A stretch of 64,000 nt of DNA from JAQUCI01 sp034932685 (GCA_034932685.1 JAYFOM010000012.1:62001-126000), one strand, 5' to 3'; positions 1 to 8,626 are shown, counted from the first letter of the stretch. Numbers and translations: made by a program. The notes: generated by a model not told the origin, from the sequence alone.

Positions 1-23
1 TCAGAGGGGACTTGCCCCTCTGA
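1..23 (-). terminator. Stem-loop after the ABC binding-protein gene, possible terminator (edge)
   Basis: A perfect 9-bp inverted repeat (TCAGAGGGG / CCCCTCTGA) encloses a 5-base loop and begins 22 bases past the stop codon of the minus-strand gene. Any U-run would fall outside the window, so it could be a terminator or an intercistronic hairpin before the transporter's permease genes. Confidence 0.45.
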
Positions 24-44
24 TCGAACAAATCTAATTAATTA

Positions 45-1085
45 TTATTCAAAGATTTCCAAATACATAGCTTCATAACGTTGAAGAATGATTGGTTTAG
101 TTTCTGCTTGCCACTCTGTAGTTCTTGGAATGACATTCAAATCAGCGATTTTTGGTTTGTATGAAGCAACTTCAGCTCCAGGTAGTATTGGATTAGCACC
201 TAAAGCATCACGGCCATAAACTGATTGACCTTCCATGCTAGCTAAGAAATCAATAAATGCTTTTCCGCCTTCAGGGTTTGGTGCGTTTTTAATCAATGCA
301 ACACAACCAGTACCAGGAATCACTCCTTCTTCCATAAAGACTACCTTTAAATGTTCTACGCCTTCTGCTAAATATGACTGTGCTGGTGTATCCCATGACA
401 TACCAACAGCATACTCACCAGATAATACACCTTCATAAGTTACTGATGAACTATCAACGATCTTACCATCTAAATTTCTATAGAACGCTTCAACAAAAGC
501 CCATGCTTCATCAGAGTAAGCTTTCGCATAATTATCAGCTCCAACACCCATCGCAAGTAACATGTTTTCTAGGTGATTGTAAGCACTTGAACTACTAGCA
601 GCGTTTCCCATCGCTATTTTGCCAAATAAAGCTGGATTCAATAGATCAGCGTATCCTTTGATCTCAAAGTCTACAAGATTAGTGTTATAGATAATAACGG
701 GAGCGTTGTATCCAATTTCAGTAGCGAAACCAGATGTGTTTTGAAACTCTTCATCATAAAGATCATTATGTATTGATACATATTGATCAAAATAAGAAGT
801 ATCAAGCAATACCGTACTAGTTGGAATCCAAGCCACATCAGCTTGGGGATTTTGTGCTTCAGCTTGTATGCGAGAATAAACCTCTCCTGAAGACCCGCGA
901 ATTACTTCAACTTTAATTCCTGTTGCCTCTTCAAACGCAGGAATAACAACATCCAAGTTGTTCTGTGCTGTAGGCGTATAAATTGTAATAGTGCCTTTAC
1001 CTTCATCAACTCCTGGATCCTTTGCTTTGCCACAACCTGTGAGCACTAACATTAAGACAACCAGGCATAATAGAATACGTTTCAT
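45..1085 (-). CDS. ABC transporter substrate-binding lipoprotein, iron(III)/phosphonate type
   Basis: This 346-residue protein looks like a family-1 extracellular solute-binding lipoprotein of the iron(III), 2-aminoethylphosphonate or thiamine type. The N-terminus is a lipoprotein signal with the lipobox LTGC at about residues 15-18. The mature part starts with a beta strand (TITIYTP), followed by the family phrase VIPAFEEATGIKVEVIRGSSGEVYSRI. Later come segments typical of the FbpA/FutA fold, including YNTNLV, GKIAMGNAASSS and NAPNPEGGKAFIDFLAS. An SD sequence (AGGAGG) lies about 10 bases before the ATG. The permease and ATPase are not in the window; they would lie off the left edge. The ligand cannot be fixed from sequence alone, though ferric iron is the commonest for this branch. 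Confidence 0.85.
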   Translation of the reverse strand: MKRILLCLVVLMLVLTGCGKAKDPGVDEGKGTITIYTPTAQNNLDVVIPAFEEATGIKVEVIRGSSGEVYSRIQAEAQNPQADVAWIPTSTVLLDTSYFDQYVSIHNDLYDEEFQNTSGFATEIGYNAPVIIYNTNLVDFEIKGYADLLNPALFGKIAMGNAASSSSAYNHLENMLLAMGVGADNYAKAYSDEAWAFVEAFYRNLDGKIVDSSSVTYEGVLSGEYAVGMSWDTPAQSYLAEGVEHLKVVFMEEGVIPGTGCVALIKNAPNPEGGKAFIDFLASMEGQSVYGRDALGANPILPGAEVASYKPKIADLNVIPRTTEWQAETKPIILQRYEAMYLEIFE

Positions 1086-1111
1086 ATATTCTATACCTCC
1101 TTCTGTTTTTC

Positions 1112-1138
1112 ATTATATGTAAATTGTAAGCGTTTTAA
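1112..1138 (-). promoter_or_regulatory. Promoter -10 with cre-like site for the ABC binding-protein gene
   Basis: On the minus strand a TATAAT box lies at 1112-1117, about 27 bases before the ATG. Just upstream, at 1125-1138, the plus strand reads TGTAAGCGTTTTAA. This matches the CcpA operator consensus TGWAANCGNTNWCA at every fixed position but one. A site there would overlap the -35/-10 region and suggests carbon catabolite control. A single site in AT-rich DNA is weak evidence. Confidence 0.4.
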
Positions 1139-1198
1139 TATACGATAAACACTGTAAATCATCCCATAAAAACGATATTTTTGACTATTTAACAATCA

Positions 1199-1232
1199 TA
1201 AAAAAAACCGATTTCTAATTCAAGAAATCGGT
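1199..1232 (-). terminator. Rho-independent terminator of the orphan lipoprotein gene
   Basis: A 10-bp stem (ACCGATTTCT at 1207-1216, AGAAATCGGT at 1223-1232) with a 6-base loop is followed on the minus strand by a run of T. It sits 9 bases past the stop of the gene ending at 1241. Confidence 0.85.
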
Positions 1233-1240
1233 CACATCAA

Positions 1241-2971
1241 CTATTTTAGATTGAATACTTTATATACACCTTCTGCGATTTGCTTATTATCGTTTGTGTT
1301 ATTTTTCCAAAGCTTACCATCATATGTTTTATATATCAGATAACCATTAGCCAGTGATGCAATGTATTCAACATCAGTACTGATTTCCTTTAGACTACCA
1401 TCACGATACAAGAACAAGGTTCCACTTTCATTCACAAACGCTAACTGGTCGTTATCACGATCAAATGCGAAATGATCTCTATCATTTGGTGATAATCCGC
1501 CACCAATCAAAGTATCTTTATAATATGCTTCCACTGCCCATATACCAGTAGTTGCTGTTTTATAGATCAATAGATCATCTTCATCACCGATTACTTCAAA
1601 ATATGAAACGTTTTCACTTATAACTTCTTTTTTATATTGATCATCAGTGATCGTGACTTTAACTAAACTACCATTACTCCACGTATTATCTTGATATTCA
1701 ACATAATAGAATGATTTGTTCATGATTGCCCAAGCAAAATTAGACTCGTTTATATAAGCTGCTGGAATATCAATATAATGACTACTGCCATTTTTATATG
1801 ATTCAACTCTTATATTCTCTTTATCACGATATTGATAAGCGATATCTTTTGCTAGCCAGAAATCACTTGATGAATAAATATCGCTCATCATAGTTTTACC
1901 ATAACGATCAACATCAACAAAATATGATTTACCTACAACTAAAATAGTTTCGTCTTTACTAAGTTCTGTTGGAAATAGATATACATTCATCAAGGTATTG
2001 GTCGTAATATAATCATAGTAATCATTACCAACTCCCAAAGCTTTATACATGATGTAGCGCACTTCTTCATTATTAGCCATTTTAGCTCTTACAGCATGAT
2101 GCTCAGCAATTGCTTCATACTCCATATCATCTTGAAAATACTGATTAATATCACTATAATCATTAACATTAGGTTTTGAAGCACTTAGATCAAAAGCGTA
2201 TACATCATCTTCAATGACATCACTTAGTTTAATACCTGCTAAGTTCATTGTATCTCTATAGAAAGTTACTTTATTCATAGTGTCAAAGCTATATCTATCC
2301 ACTTGATAGATAAAACGCTCTGTTACACCGTCTTTACTGGTAACAACATCACTATATTCTTCATGATAGATAACACTGAGATCATTAGTCCAACCATAGA
2401 CATAATAATCATCAGTGATCATTCTACTGTTATTTGTATTTACATCAAATAGATATGCCATAGAATCATTGTTGCTATATAAAACTTTACTAAGATCACT
2501 AGTAATATGATAGATACGATTTAAATTAGTACTGATCATCGTTTCTTTTTGCATGTCATTATAGACTAATGCCAAGCCACTATCAGTGTTTTTGCTATAG
2601 ATGAATTTTGTACAATCTTCATTACTAAAGAAATCATACGAAATAATATTTTCTCCTATAAGTTTCTCTGTTTTCTTATCTACATCATAGCGATAAAAAC
2701 TAGCTGTACTATAATCGGACAATATCGGATAAACTAAAATACTCTTGTCTTTTGATTGCAAGATTTTTAGTGCTAGACGATCATACATGTATTCTGTTCC
2801 ACTTATGTTATCATTTATGACTGTTATTTTATCATCACTAAGCTCTTGCAGTATTAAAGTGTTCTCTTTTTGGTAAACGATATAATCGTGGGTGTTACTA
2901 CCTTTACTACTACCACAAGCGGTTAATAATACGCTTAGTATTAGTAAGGCTAAAGTCATTCTTTTTTTCAT
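1241..2971 (-). CDS. Large lipoprotein of unknown function, possible beta-propeller
   Basis: I do not recognise this 576-residue protein. A lipoprotein signal with the lipobox LTAC at about residues 15-18 places it outside the membrane. The body is rich in Tyr, Asp and Ser and has recurring short strands of the form 'x-L-x-Y-x-D-x' (for example STASFYRYDVDK, KVLYSNNDSMAYLFDVNT, DQLAFVNESGTLFLYRDG), which resembles the blades of a WD40/TolB-like beta-propeller. A longer reading frame opens at 2995, but the ATG at 2971 is preferred: it has GGAG eight bases upstream and puts the signal peptide at the very N-terminus, while the upstream start has no SD. It is flanked by its own terminator and is probably monocistronic. 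Confidence 0.6.
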   Translation of the reverse strand: MKKRMTLALLILSVLLTACGSSKGSNTHDYIVYQKENTLILQELSDDKITVINDNISGTEYMYDRLALKILQSKDKSILVYPILSDYSTASFYRYDVDKKTEKLIGENIISYDFFSNEDCTKFIYSKNTDSGLALVYNDMQKETMISTNLNRIYHITSDLSKVLYSNNDSMAYLFDVNTNNSRMITDDYYVYGWTNDLSVIYHEEYSDVVTSKDGVTERFIYQVDRYSFDTMNKVTFYRDTMNLAGIKLSDVIEDDVYAFDLSASKPNVNDYSDINQYFQDDMEYEAIAEHHAVRAKMANNEEVRYIMYKALGVGNDYYDYITTNTLMNVYLFPTELSKDETILVVGKSYFVDVDRYGKTMMSDIYSSSDFWLAKDIAYQYRDKENIRVESYKNGSSHYIDIPAAYINESNFAWAIMNKSFYYVEYQDNTWSNGSLVKVTITDDQYKKEVISENVSYFEVIGDEDDLLIYKTATTGIWAVEAYYKDTLIGGGLSPNDRDHFAFDRDNDQLAFVNESGTLFLYRDGSLKEISTDVEYIASLANGYLIYKTYDGKLWKNNTNDNKQIAEGVYKVFNLK

Positions 2972-3142
2972 TTTTTCAGCTCCGGCTTTAATCATCGCGT
3001 TGTTAAATATTCACAAAATAAAAACATGCTTTTTAATAATTACATGTTCATCTGTCTATTTGCCTTTAATTGACATATTTATCTTTCCGCTTGATTAGTC
3101 TTTGTATTTTCATTATCAACTTATATGTTAATCATGTCAATA

Positions 3143-3197
3143 CAAAAAAGAAAAATACCACGGATAAGAATTCTGGGAGGAAATCTTCGTGGTATTT
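3143..3197 (-). terminator. Terminator of the flavin reductase gene
   Basis: The arms AAATACCACG (3153-3162) and CGTGGTATTT (3188-3197) pair perfectly. The inner sequence can extend the stem imperfectly (AAGAATTC with GAAATCTT). On the minus strand the stem is followed by a T-rich stretch (TTTTCTTTTTTG). It lies 13 bases past the stop at 3211. Confidence 0.8.
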
Positions 3198-3210
3198 ATT
3201 CTCTATTCCG

Positions 3211-5541
3211 CTACTTGCTTACTTCTAATGCTACGATCGGACCAGCTAAGTATCCTGACGTAAATGCCCATCCTTGAGCTGCACCACCATAAGCGACATA
3301 TTCTTTCTTTTCAGTGAATAGTACACCCATTGAATCAGTGCCGACGGCATATAAACCTTTGATTGGTCTGCCACTAGAAGTCAGTACCTGGAAGTTTTCA
3401 TTAACATCAAGACCACCTACCGTTGAGTAGATCCAAGGAGCTCCAACTATTGCATAGTAAGGTCCTTCGCCTTCAACTTTTTGGAATGTATCTTGATCAG
3501 TTACGACTGGCCCACCGATACCATAGACGGTTTCACTTTTGATAATGCCATCTACTGGATCAGTTTTAGTATCACAATATGCGTTATAGTCGCTAACTGT
3601 TTTTGCTAAGACAGATGGATCAATATTAAGCTTGCTAGCAAGTTCTTCTAAGCTATCAGCTTTGATCGCAATTCCGTTTTTAACTGCAGTATCAAGTACT
3701 TCATATGCTTCAGGGATTGGCGTTAATGCCGGTAATCCACCTTGATTAATGAAGATACCGATTGATTGGAAACGTAGTCCAATGTTAACAATTTCATCGA
3801 TCATTTCTTTTGACCAAATAGTATAGAATGATGATCCAGCTTGCCAATTACTATAAACAGCTAATGTTGTCTCATCAACAAATCTAACACCATCACGATT
3901 AACTGCTAATGCATTAGGAGCGATAGCCATCATCATGGTCAAATCATTTAATGATGTTGTACTTTCTCTACCAGTCCAGAAATCAAATGAACCTTCGATA
4001 GTAATGATCGGATAATCACGCATGATATTAACAGCACCACCAATATGACTAACTGGCGGAACGCCGATATTGTAAGTTGCTGCTCCTTTATCAATCGCAG
4101 CTTGAATCATCTTACCATCGTTTTGTGTCATGCCATAAACTTTCCATTCACCAGGACTTAAAGGATAATACTCATCACTTAAATACTTCTGTGTCATTTC
4201 AGCACTACCAGCAAAACCACCAGTAGCAAGAATTACAGCTTTTGCGTTAATGGTATATGATGTACCATCAGCACCTTTAGCGATAACACCAATGATGGCA
4301 CCATCAGCATCTTGAATAAGATCTGTTGCTTCAACTTCGATCATATACTCGCCACCATAATCAACAAATTCATTAACTAACTTATCAAAATAAGTGCCTA
4401 TTTCAGTTTTACTAGTACCAAATCCGCCACCATAGTTAACACAAACACGATATGGTTCAGATAAACCTTGTGTTGGTGCACCAAAGATAAAGCCTTTTTC
4501 AATCAAGTAATCAACTGATTCTCCTGATCTTTCCATCATGACATCAATTGCCCATTCTTTAGCATCACCTTCAGTATAAGCAAGCCATGCTGCTTTTAAT
4601 TCTTCAGCATCAACATAGTCTTCACCATTATTTTGATCAACAAAATATGATGGATTAATGGACATTGGTGAAGTTGTGGTCGCTGATGTACCACCATATT
4701 TGCCTGCTTTATCAATCGCAAACACCTTAACCTTTGAACTATCTTGTCCATATTTGTTATATAAAGTTTCAGCCGCTGTTGTAGCTGCTGCTAAACCAGA
4801 ACCACCCATACCAACAACAATAATATCAGTATCAATTACTACTTCTTCATCTGAGTACTTTGTCATCTTATAGAATACTGAAACATCAGATGCCGATCCA
4901 CCCTTAGCTTCAATTGCTTGAATCAAGCAATCTTCTGTCGCTAGTTTTATAGCGTTACTTGATGTTGTAGCACCAGTGATCGCATCTACTTTAACTGATT
5001 GCTCTAAGATCATTTTCGGAATCATCTTTTCAATTGCCGAGTTCAAGATTGGCTCGGTTTCACCATGATCAACAACTTCAATCGAAATCATCTTATTATC
5101 TTTGACTTCAACTTCAACTGTTACCGCATAGTTTGTCGCAAAACCCCAAGCTTTAGCAGTATAAACGCCATCTGCCATGGCTACAGTTTTCTTTTCGGTT
5201 TTACCTGCTGCTTGATCTAAACAGTCTTGTACGCCAGCTGCGACTGCTCTACTTGTAACAGTTGCACCTGATACCAAATCAATCTTTGCGCTTTGAGCTT
5301 TTAAAATAGCTTGCTCTAAATCTTCAAACGCAGCTATACCGATTGATGGTGTCTCTTTATTACCGATTAATTCAACAGTAGCGATCTTACCTTTTTCTAT
5401 CGTTAAGGTAATTACAACCTCACCCCCATAACCAGTCTGTAAAGAAGTATACGTTCCATCAGTTAACTTATCTTTGCTTGAGCAAGCAAGTAAAGTAACC
5501 GCTAGAAGTGAACATAAAATCAACTTTAATAACTTCTTCAT
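3211..5541 (-). CDS. Exported FMN-binding/FAD flavoprotein reductase of the fumarate/urocanate reductase superfamily
   Basis: This 776-residue lipoprotein (lipobox LLAC near residues 17-20) has two FMN_bind domains at about residues 25-110 and 120-212. Each ends in a covalent-flavin motif (SGATVTS and TGATTSS, Thr being the ApbE attachment residue). A flavocytochrome-c-type FAD domain follows, with the dinucleotide motif VVGMGGSGLAAA near residue 242 and the C-terminal phrase GLYAVGTDSMG. It should take electrons from the membrane and reduce a small molecule outside the cell. The residues that define fumarate reductases look absent: the HHTMGG block reads YSTVGG, and the active-site Arg positions hold other residues. 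The substrate is therefore unknown. ApbE is not in the window. A MerR regulator is divergent. An SD (GGAGG) precedes the ATG. Confidence 0.8.
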   Translation of the reverse strand: MKKLLKLILCSLLAVTLLACSSKDKLTDGTYTSLQTGYGGEVVITLTIEKGKIATVELIGNKETPSIGIAAFEDLEQAILKAQSAKIDLVSGATVTSRAVAAGVQDCLDQAAGKTEKKTVAMADGVYTAKAWGFATNYAVTVEVEVKDNKMISIEVVDHGETEPILNSAIEKMIPKMILEQSVKVDAITGATTSSNAIKLATEDCLIQAIEAKGGSASDVSVFYKMTKYSDEEVVIDTDIIVVGMGGSGLAAATTAAETLYNKYGQDSSKVKVFAIDKAGKYGGTSATTTSPMSINPSYFVDQNNGEDYVDAEELKAAWLAYTEGDAKEWAIDVMMERSGESVDYLIEKGFIFGAPTQGLSEPYRVCVNYGGGFGTSKTEIGTYFDKLVNEFVDYGGEYMIEVEATDLIQDADGAIIGVIAKGADGTSYTINAKAVILATGGFAGSAEMTQKYLSDEYYPLSPGEWKVYGMTQNDGKMIQAAIDKGAATYNIGVPPVSHIGGAVNIMRDYPIITIEGSFDFWTGRESTTSLNDLTMMMAIAPNALAVNRDGVRFVDETTLAVYSNWQAGSSFYTIWSKEMIDEIVNIGLRFQSIGIFINQGGLPALTPIPEAYEVLDTAVKNGIAIKADSLEELASKLNIDPSVLAKTVSDYNAYCDTKTDPVDGIIKSETVYGIGGPVVTDQDTFQKVEGEGPYYAIVGAPWIYSTVGGLDVNENFQVLTSSGRPIKGLYAVGTDSMGVLFTEKKEYVAYGGAAQGWAFTSGYLAGPIVALEVSK

Positions 5542-5578
5542 TCTGTCCTCCTTTGTGATTGATTTAACAATCTCTTTC

Positions 5579-5609
5579 AGTATAAAGCTTGGAACAGTTC
5601 CAATGTAAA
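5579..5609 (-). promoter_or_regulatory. MerR-type promoter/operator with 19-bp spacer
   Basis: On the minus strand TTTACA (5604-5609) and TATACT (5579-5584) are separated by 19 bp, two more than optimal. The spacer contains a 15-bp palindrome, TTGGAACTGTTCCAA (5589-5603). This is the standard layout of promoters activated by MerR-family proteins through DNA untwisting. It drives the flavin reductase and lies immediately upstream of the divergent merR-type gene, which it may also autoregulate. Confidence 0.8.
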
Positions 5610-5643
5610 GAAGAAAATGTTAGAATATTCACAGAGGTGAATT

Positions 5644-6435
5644 ATGCATTTATATACTATCAAACAAATATCTAGAGCAGTCGGCGTTTCAACGGATATG
5701 ATTCGTTTTTATGAAAAGATGGGATTACTAAATCCAAAGCGTGATCCCAATAACAATTATCGTTTATATACTTTTGAAGATTGTAAAACGATCATTATGA
5801 TCAAAATTTATACTAATCTTGGTATCAGCTTAAAAACATGTCAAGCAATGTTTTGCGAACATCTCATGAATAAAGGGGTTGATCAATTAAAAGCACATGT
5901 AGAAAAATTAAAGCATGAACGTCACTTTATCGATAAGCGTATTGAGGTATCCTCACAAATGTTACAATCACTTAACGAATATCAAAATGACATAAAATAT
6001 CACATTTATCAACGAAAACCTATTATCATTTATCCATCAAACTCAAGTGATTATGATGAGATTGATATCAATAATCCTATTTCTGAAATGTATGATGATT
6101 ATCCAATATACTCATATTATTTCCGTATTAAAAAAGAACTTTTTACTGATCAAAACATAACCATTTATCCTAACGATATTGGTATTATGGCATATAGTGA
6201 GCTTAAAGGAATTAAACGTGCCTATGAGATCATTCCTAAAAGGAAAGTATTAAGAACATGGATTGAAAAGAAAAAAGAAGTTCCCTTATTAAGGGAACAC
6301 TTAAACGATATTTTTGCGATCATTAACGATAACGGCTTTATCGTTAAGGGTGATGTTTTTTTCAGTCAACTACAACCTAGAGCGAAAAGCGATTTTGATC
6401 ATGATGTGTTAATATGTGAGATCAGTATTGAATAA
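5644..6435 (+). CDS. MerR-family transcriptional regulator
   Basis: This 263-residue regulator begins with a MerR winged helix-turn-helix (about residues 3-70, with the diagnostic MIRFYEKMGLL and NNYRLYTFEDC). A dimerisation coiled coil follows at about 85-115, and then a 145-residue C-terminal domain resembling effector-binding GyrI/BmrR-type domains in size and strand pattern. Effector-domain MerR proteins sense small organic molecules, so the likely ligand is the substrate of the divergently transcribed flavin reductase. There are no metal-binding cysteines in the positions used by metal-sensing MerR members. The gene starts at an ATG with an AGAGGTGA SD. Its stop codon directly abuts that of the convergent HAD gene. 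Confidence 0.85.
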   Translation: MHLYTIKQISRAVGVSTDMIRFYEKMGLLNPKRDPNNNYRLYTFEDCKTIIMIKIYTNLGISLKTCQAMFCEHLMNKGVDQLKAHVEKLKHERHFIDKRIEVSSQMLQSLNEYQNDIKYHIYQRKPIIIYPSNSSDYDEIDINNPISEMYDDYPIYSYYFRIKKELFTDQNITIYPNDIGIMAYSELKGIKRAYEIIPKRKVLRTWIEKKKEVPLLREHLNDIFAIINDNGFIVKGDVFFSQLQPRAKSDFDHDVLICEISIE

Positions 6436-7101
6436 TCATTTCTGTTGAAAAAGGTCAATCAGTTCTAGATAACTGGATATCTTGTAGTCAGCTTTCGATT
6501 GATCTAAACCAAAATACTCTTCTTTATATGCCACAACTGGCATACCGGCAGCTTTACCTGCCATAATTCCATAAGGAGAATCTTCAATTACCATGCATTC
6601 ATTTGAGTTAACTGCTAACTTATAGGCACAATGCAGATATATTTCTGGATCAGGTTTACTTAAACTAAAATCATCACCTGAAACAATAACATCAAAATAC
6701 TCTTTTATCATACACTGATCAAGTAACCGATAGATGTAATCAATACTACTACTTGATGCACAGGCTAACTTAATACCGCTTTTCTTAAATAACTCGAGCA
6801 CTTTTTCAATATATGGCATCTTATACTTACCAAAATCGATACTCGCTATGATTGCTTTACTATACATAGCAAACTCATTTAAGAATGTCTTTTGATCAAC
6901 AATATGCTCATCAATTTGATCAAAGATCTCATCCCAAGTATTGAGCGAACTGTGAGATCCTATCAATGAAAAAAAGAGTCTATGATCAATATCATAGCCC
7001 TTTTCTTCTATGAAATCTTTGATAACTAAATGTTTTACAACTTCTGAATTTACTAACACTCCATCCAGATCAAATAAAACTGCTTTTATCTTACTTAACA
7101 C
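6436..7101 (-). CDS. HAD-superfamily phosphatase/beta-phosphoglucomutase-like
   Basis: This 221-residue HAD hydrolase has all four motifs: FDLDGVLVNSE near the N-terminus (nucleophile Asp), CASSSS for motif II, SKPDPEIY for the Lys of motif III, and EDSPYG for motif IV. A helical cap lies between motifs I and II, as in beta-phosphoglucomutase and sugar-phosphate phosphatases. I place the start at the GTG at 7101, which has an AGAGGA SD about 5 bases upstream and gives the usual family length. An upstream in-frame start at 7146 would add a basic leader inside the preceding gene. It overlaps the upstream TPR-like gene by 11 bases and is the last gene downstream of the PTS cluster, so a sugar phosphate is a reasonable substrate. 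Confidence 0.8.
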   Translation of the reverse strand: MLSKIKAVLFDLDGVLVNSEVVKHLVIKDFIEEKGYDIDHRLFFSLIGSHSSLNTWDEIFDQIDEHIVDQKTFLNEFAMYSKAIIASIDFGKYKMPYIEKVLELFKKSGIKLACASSSSIDYIYRLLDQCMIKEYFDVIVSGDDFSLSKPDPEIYLHCAYKLAVNSNECMVIEDSPYGIMAGKAAGMPVVAYKEEYFGLDQSKADYKISSYLELIDLFQQK

Positions 7102-7762
7102 ATTCTTCCTCTTTAATAATCTGAGATATCTTCTTCTTACTAGCATAGTTACTAGTCAGTTCATTCGCTTTTTGCAAAGATGATATATATCTATTAAAGT
7201 CTCCCGTTACTTTATACAAAATTGCTAAACGATAATAATAAATTGATCTCATCTCATTATCTTTAACATCATTGATCAGTTCTGTCAATTCAGTTATTCT
7301 ATTAACATTTTTGTTTGCATGTACATCGAATGCTAAATCCATATCATAAAGTAAAATTTTTGTTTGTATATCGCTACTGTTTTTTGTTATCTTTTGCAGC
7401 ATTCTAAAATTTTTTTCAGCTTGACTATAGTAGTCATTTTCAAGATAATAAGCGAATAGTTTCTGTGACAATGCGACATTATCACTGTTTCTCAACTTCA
7501 TTTTACGCATCATTTCAGATATTAAATCTACTTCTTTTTTATCATTTGTTTTTATATAGTGATTCAACTTCATAAGTTCACGAGTAAATGTTGGTAAAAT
7601 TAGACGTCCAGCAAAACTATCTATTTTATTAAAAAACATATCAACATTTTCTTTATATGTTTTATGTAAATCTAACAAAAAGAACTCCGTAATTTTCTTT
7701 TTTTGAAATCCCACTAAAAGAACACTTAACAACATCAATACAAGAATAATTTGAGTATCCAT
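7091..7762 (-). CDS. Membrane-anchored helical-repeat protein of unknown function
   Basis: This 223-residue protein has a single N-terminal membrane segment (about residues 4-19) followed by a Lys-rich stretch, which suggests a cytoplasmic body anchored to the membrane. The rest is almost entirely helical, with TPR-like hairpins such as LFAYYLENDYYSQAEKNFRMLQKI and SIYYYRLAILYKVTGDFNRYISSLQKANEL. I cannot assign a function. It lies between PTS component IID and a HAD phosphatase on the same strand and overlaps the latter. The ATG has an AGGAG SD five bases upstream. Confidence 0.6.
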   Translation of the reverse strand: MDTQIILVLMLLSVLLVGFQKKKITEFFLLDLHKTYKENVDMFFNKIDSFAGRLILPTFTRELMKLNHYIKTNDKKEVDLISEMMRKMKLRNSDNVALSQKLFAYYLENDYYSQAEKNFRMLQKITKNSSDIQTKILLYDMDLAFDVHANKNVNRITELTELINDVKDNEMRSIYYYRLAILYKVTGDFNRYISSLQKANELTSNYASKKKISQIIKEEECVK

Positions 7763-7772
7763 ATTATCTCCT

Positions 7773-7802
7773 AAAGAAAGAAGAGTGTTGATACACTCTT
7801 CT
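7773..7802 (-). terminator. Intercistronic hairpin after IID
   Basis: A perfect 10-bp stem (AGAAGAGTGT at 7779-7788, ACACTCTTCT at 7793-7802) with loop TGAT lies 9 bases after the IID stop. On the minus strand it is followed by TTCTTT, a weak U-run, then directly by the SD of the next gene. It probably terminates partially or stabilises the PTS mRNA. Confidence 0.55.
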
Positions 7803-7810
7803 AACTGTTT

Positions 7811-8626
7811 CTATCCGAAAAAGCCGATAGCTGTAAGCAGTATTCCAACTATTAGTATTACATATGTTATCGTGTTTATTTTCATCCCTTTTTGAATTAA
7901 GTGATAAACATAAATACTTAGCAATAATGGTAATAAATTAGGCATTATACCGTTCAAAGTTGCAGCAATATCCAATGAACCTCCACCCATTTGTATTACC
8001 ATCGCAACAGGTACACGAACATTTGAAACTACCAACCCACCAATTACAGTTAAAGCAAGAATCTTAGCTGCTTCAGTCAACTTATCAAGCGTTCCATCTA
8101 GTTGCATCTTAAACAAGAAATTCGTTCCACCTTTATAACCTAGCCAGAATCCATACCAACGAGTAAGTGTTGAGGGAATTAAATTAATGAGTAAATATAG
8201 TATGACACCAACAAAATTGCCAGCCGCTGCCATCGGCGCACCAATACCAACACCTATTACTCTGAAAGTTCCCCAGAAAAAAGAGTCACCAATTCCTGCA
8301 AGAGGACCCATTAATGCAATTTTAACACTTTGAATACTTTCTGGTGTCATTGATCCCTTTTCTGAGTTTGCGAATTCTTCTTCTTGAGCACAAGTGATTC
8401 CTAAGCAAAAAGGAACAAATGCACAAGTTGTATTAAACATGGAGTTATGTCTTCTTAAAGCTTCTTTATAGTCTTCTTGATCTGGGTAAAGCTTCTCTAA
8501 CACTGGAAGCAATGCTCTCATATAAGCAATACCTTGTTGTTTATCATAGGAATAGCAACCTAAGGCTTGATATGATCGCCAAAAGACTTTTGTTAATAAA
8601 CTTCTATCTAGTTTCTTCTCACTCAT
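7811..8626 (-). CDS. PTS mannose/fructose/sorbose-family IID component
   Basis: This 271-residue integral membrane subunit belongs to the mannose-family (Man/Sor/Aga) phosphotransferase system. It starts with the family's LTKVFWRSYQALGCYSYDKQQGIAYMRALLPVLEKLY region, contains the characteristic HNSMFNTT and GPLAGIGDSFFWGTFR segments, and ends in hydrophobic helices with a short tail. I start it at the ATG at 8626, which has a GGAGG nine bases upstream. A frame opening at 8644 lies inside the IIC gene and has no SD. It follows IIC after one base, consistent with translational coupling. The transported sugar is probably an amino sugar or related hexose, judged from the nagA genes nearby. Confidence 0.92.
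   Translation of the reverse strand: MSEKKLDRSLLTKVFWRSYQALGCYSYDKQQGIAYMRALLPVLEKLYPDQEDYKEALRRHNSMFNTTCAFVPFCLGITCAQEEEFANSEKGSMTPESIQSVKIALMGPLAGIGDSFFWGTFRVIGVGIGAPMAAAGNFVGVILYLLINLIPSTLTRWYGFWLGYKGGTNFLFKMQLDGTLDKLTEAAKILALTVIGGLVVSNVRVPVAMVIQMGGGSLDIAATLNGIMPNLLPLLLSIYVYHLIQKGMKINTITYVILIVGILLTAIGFFG

Noticed and set aside
3211..5541. Naming the flavin reductase a fumarate reductase
   Set aside because: The substrate-binding His and Arg positions do not match, so only the superfamily is supported.
7365..7374. TTGTATAT-like match inside the helical-repeat protein gene
   Set aside because: It lies in coding sequence and does not precede a promoter; it shows that the AT-rich motif also occurs by chance.
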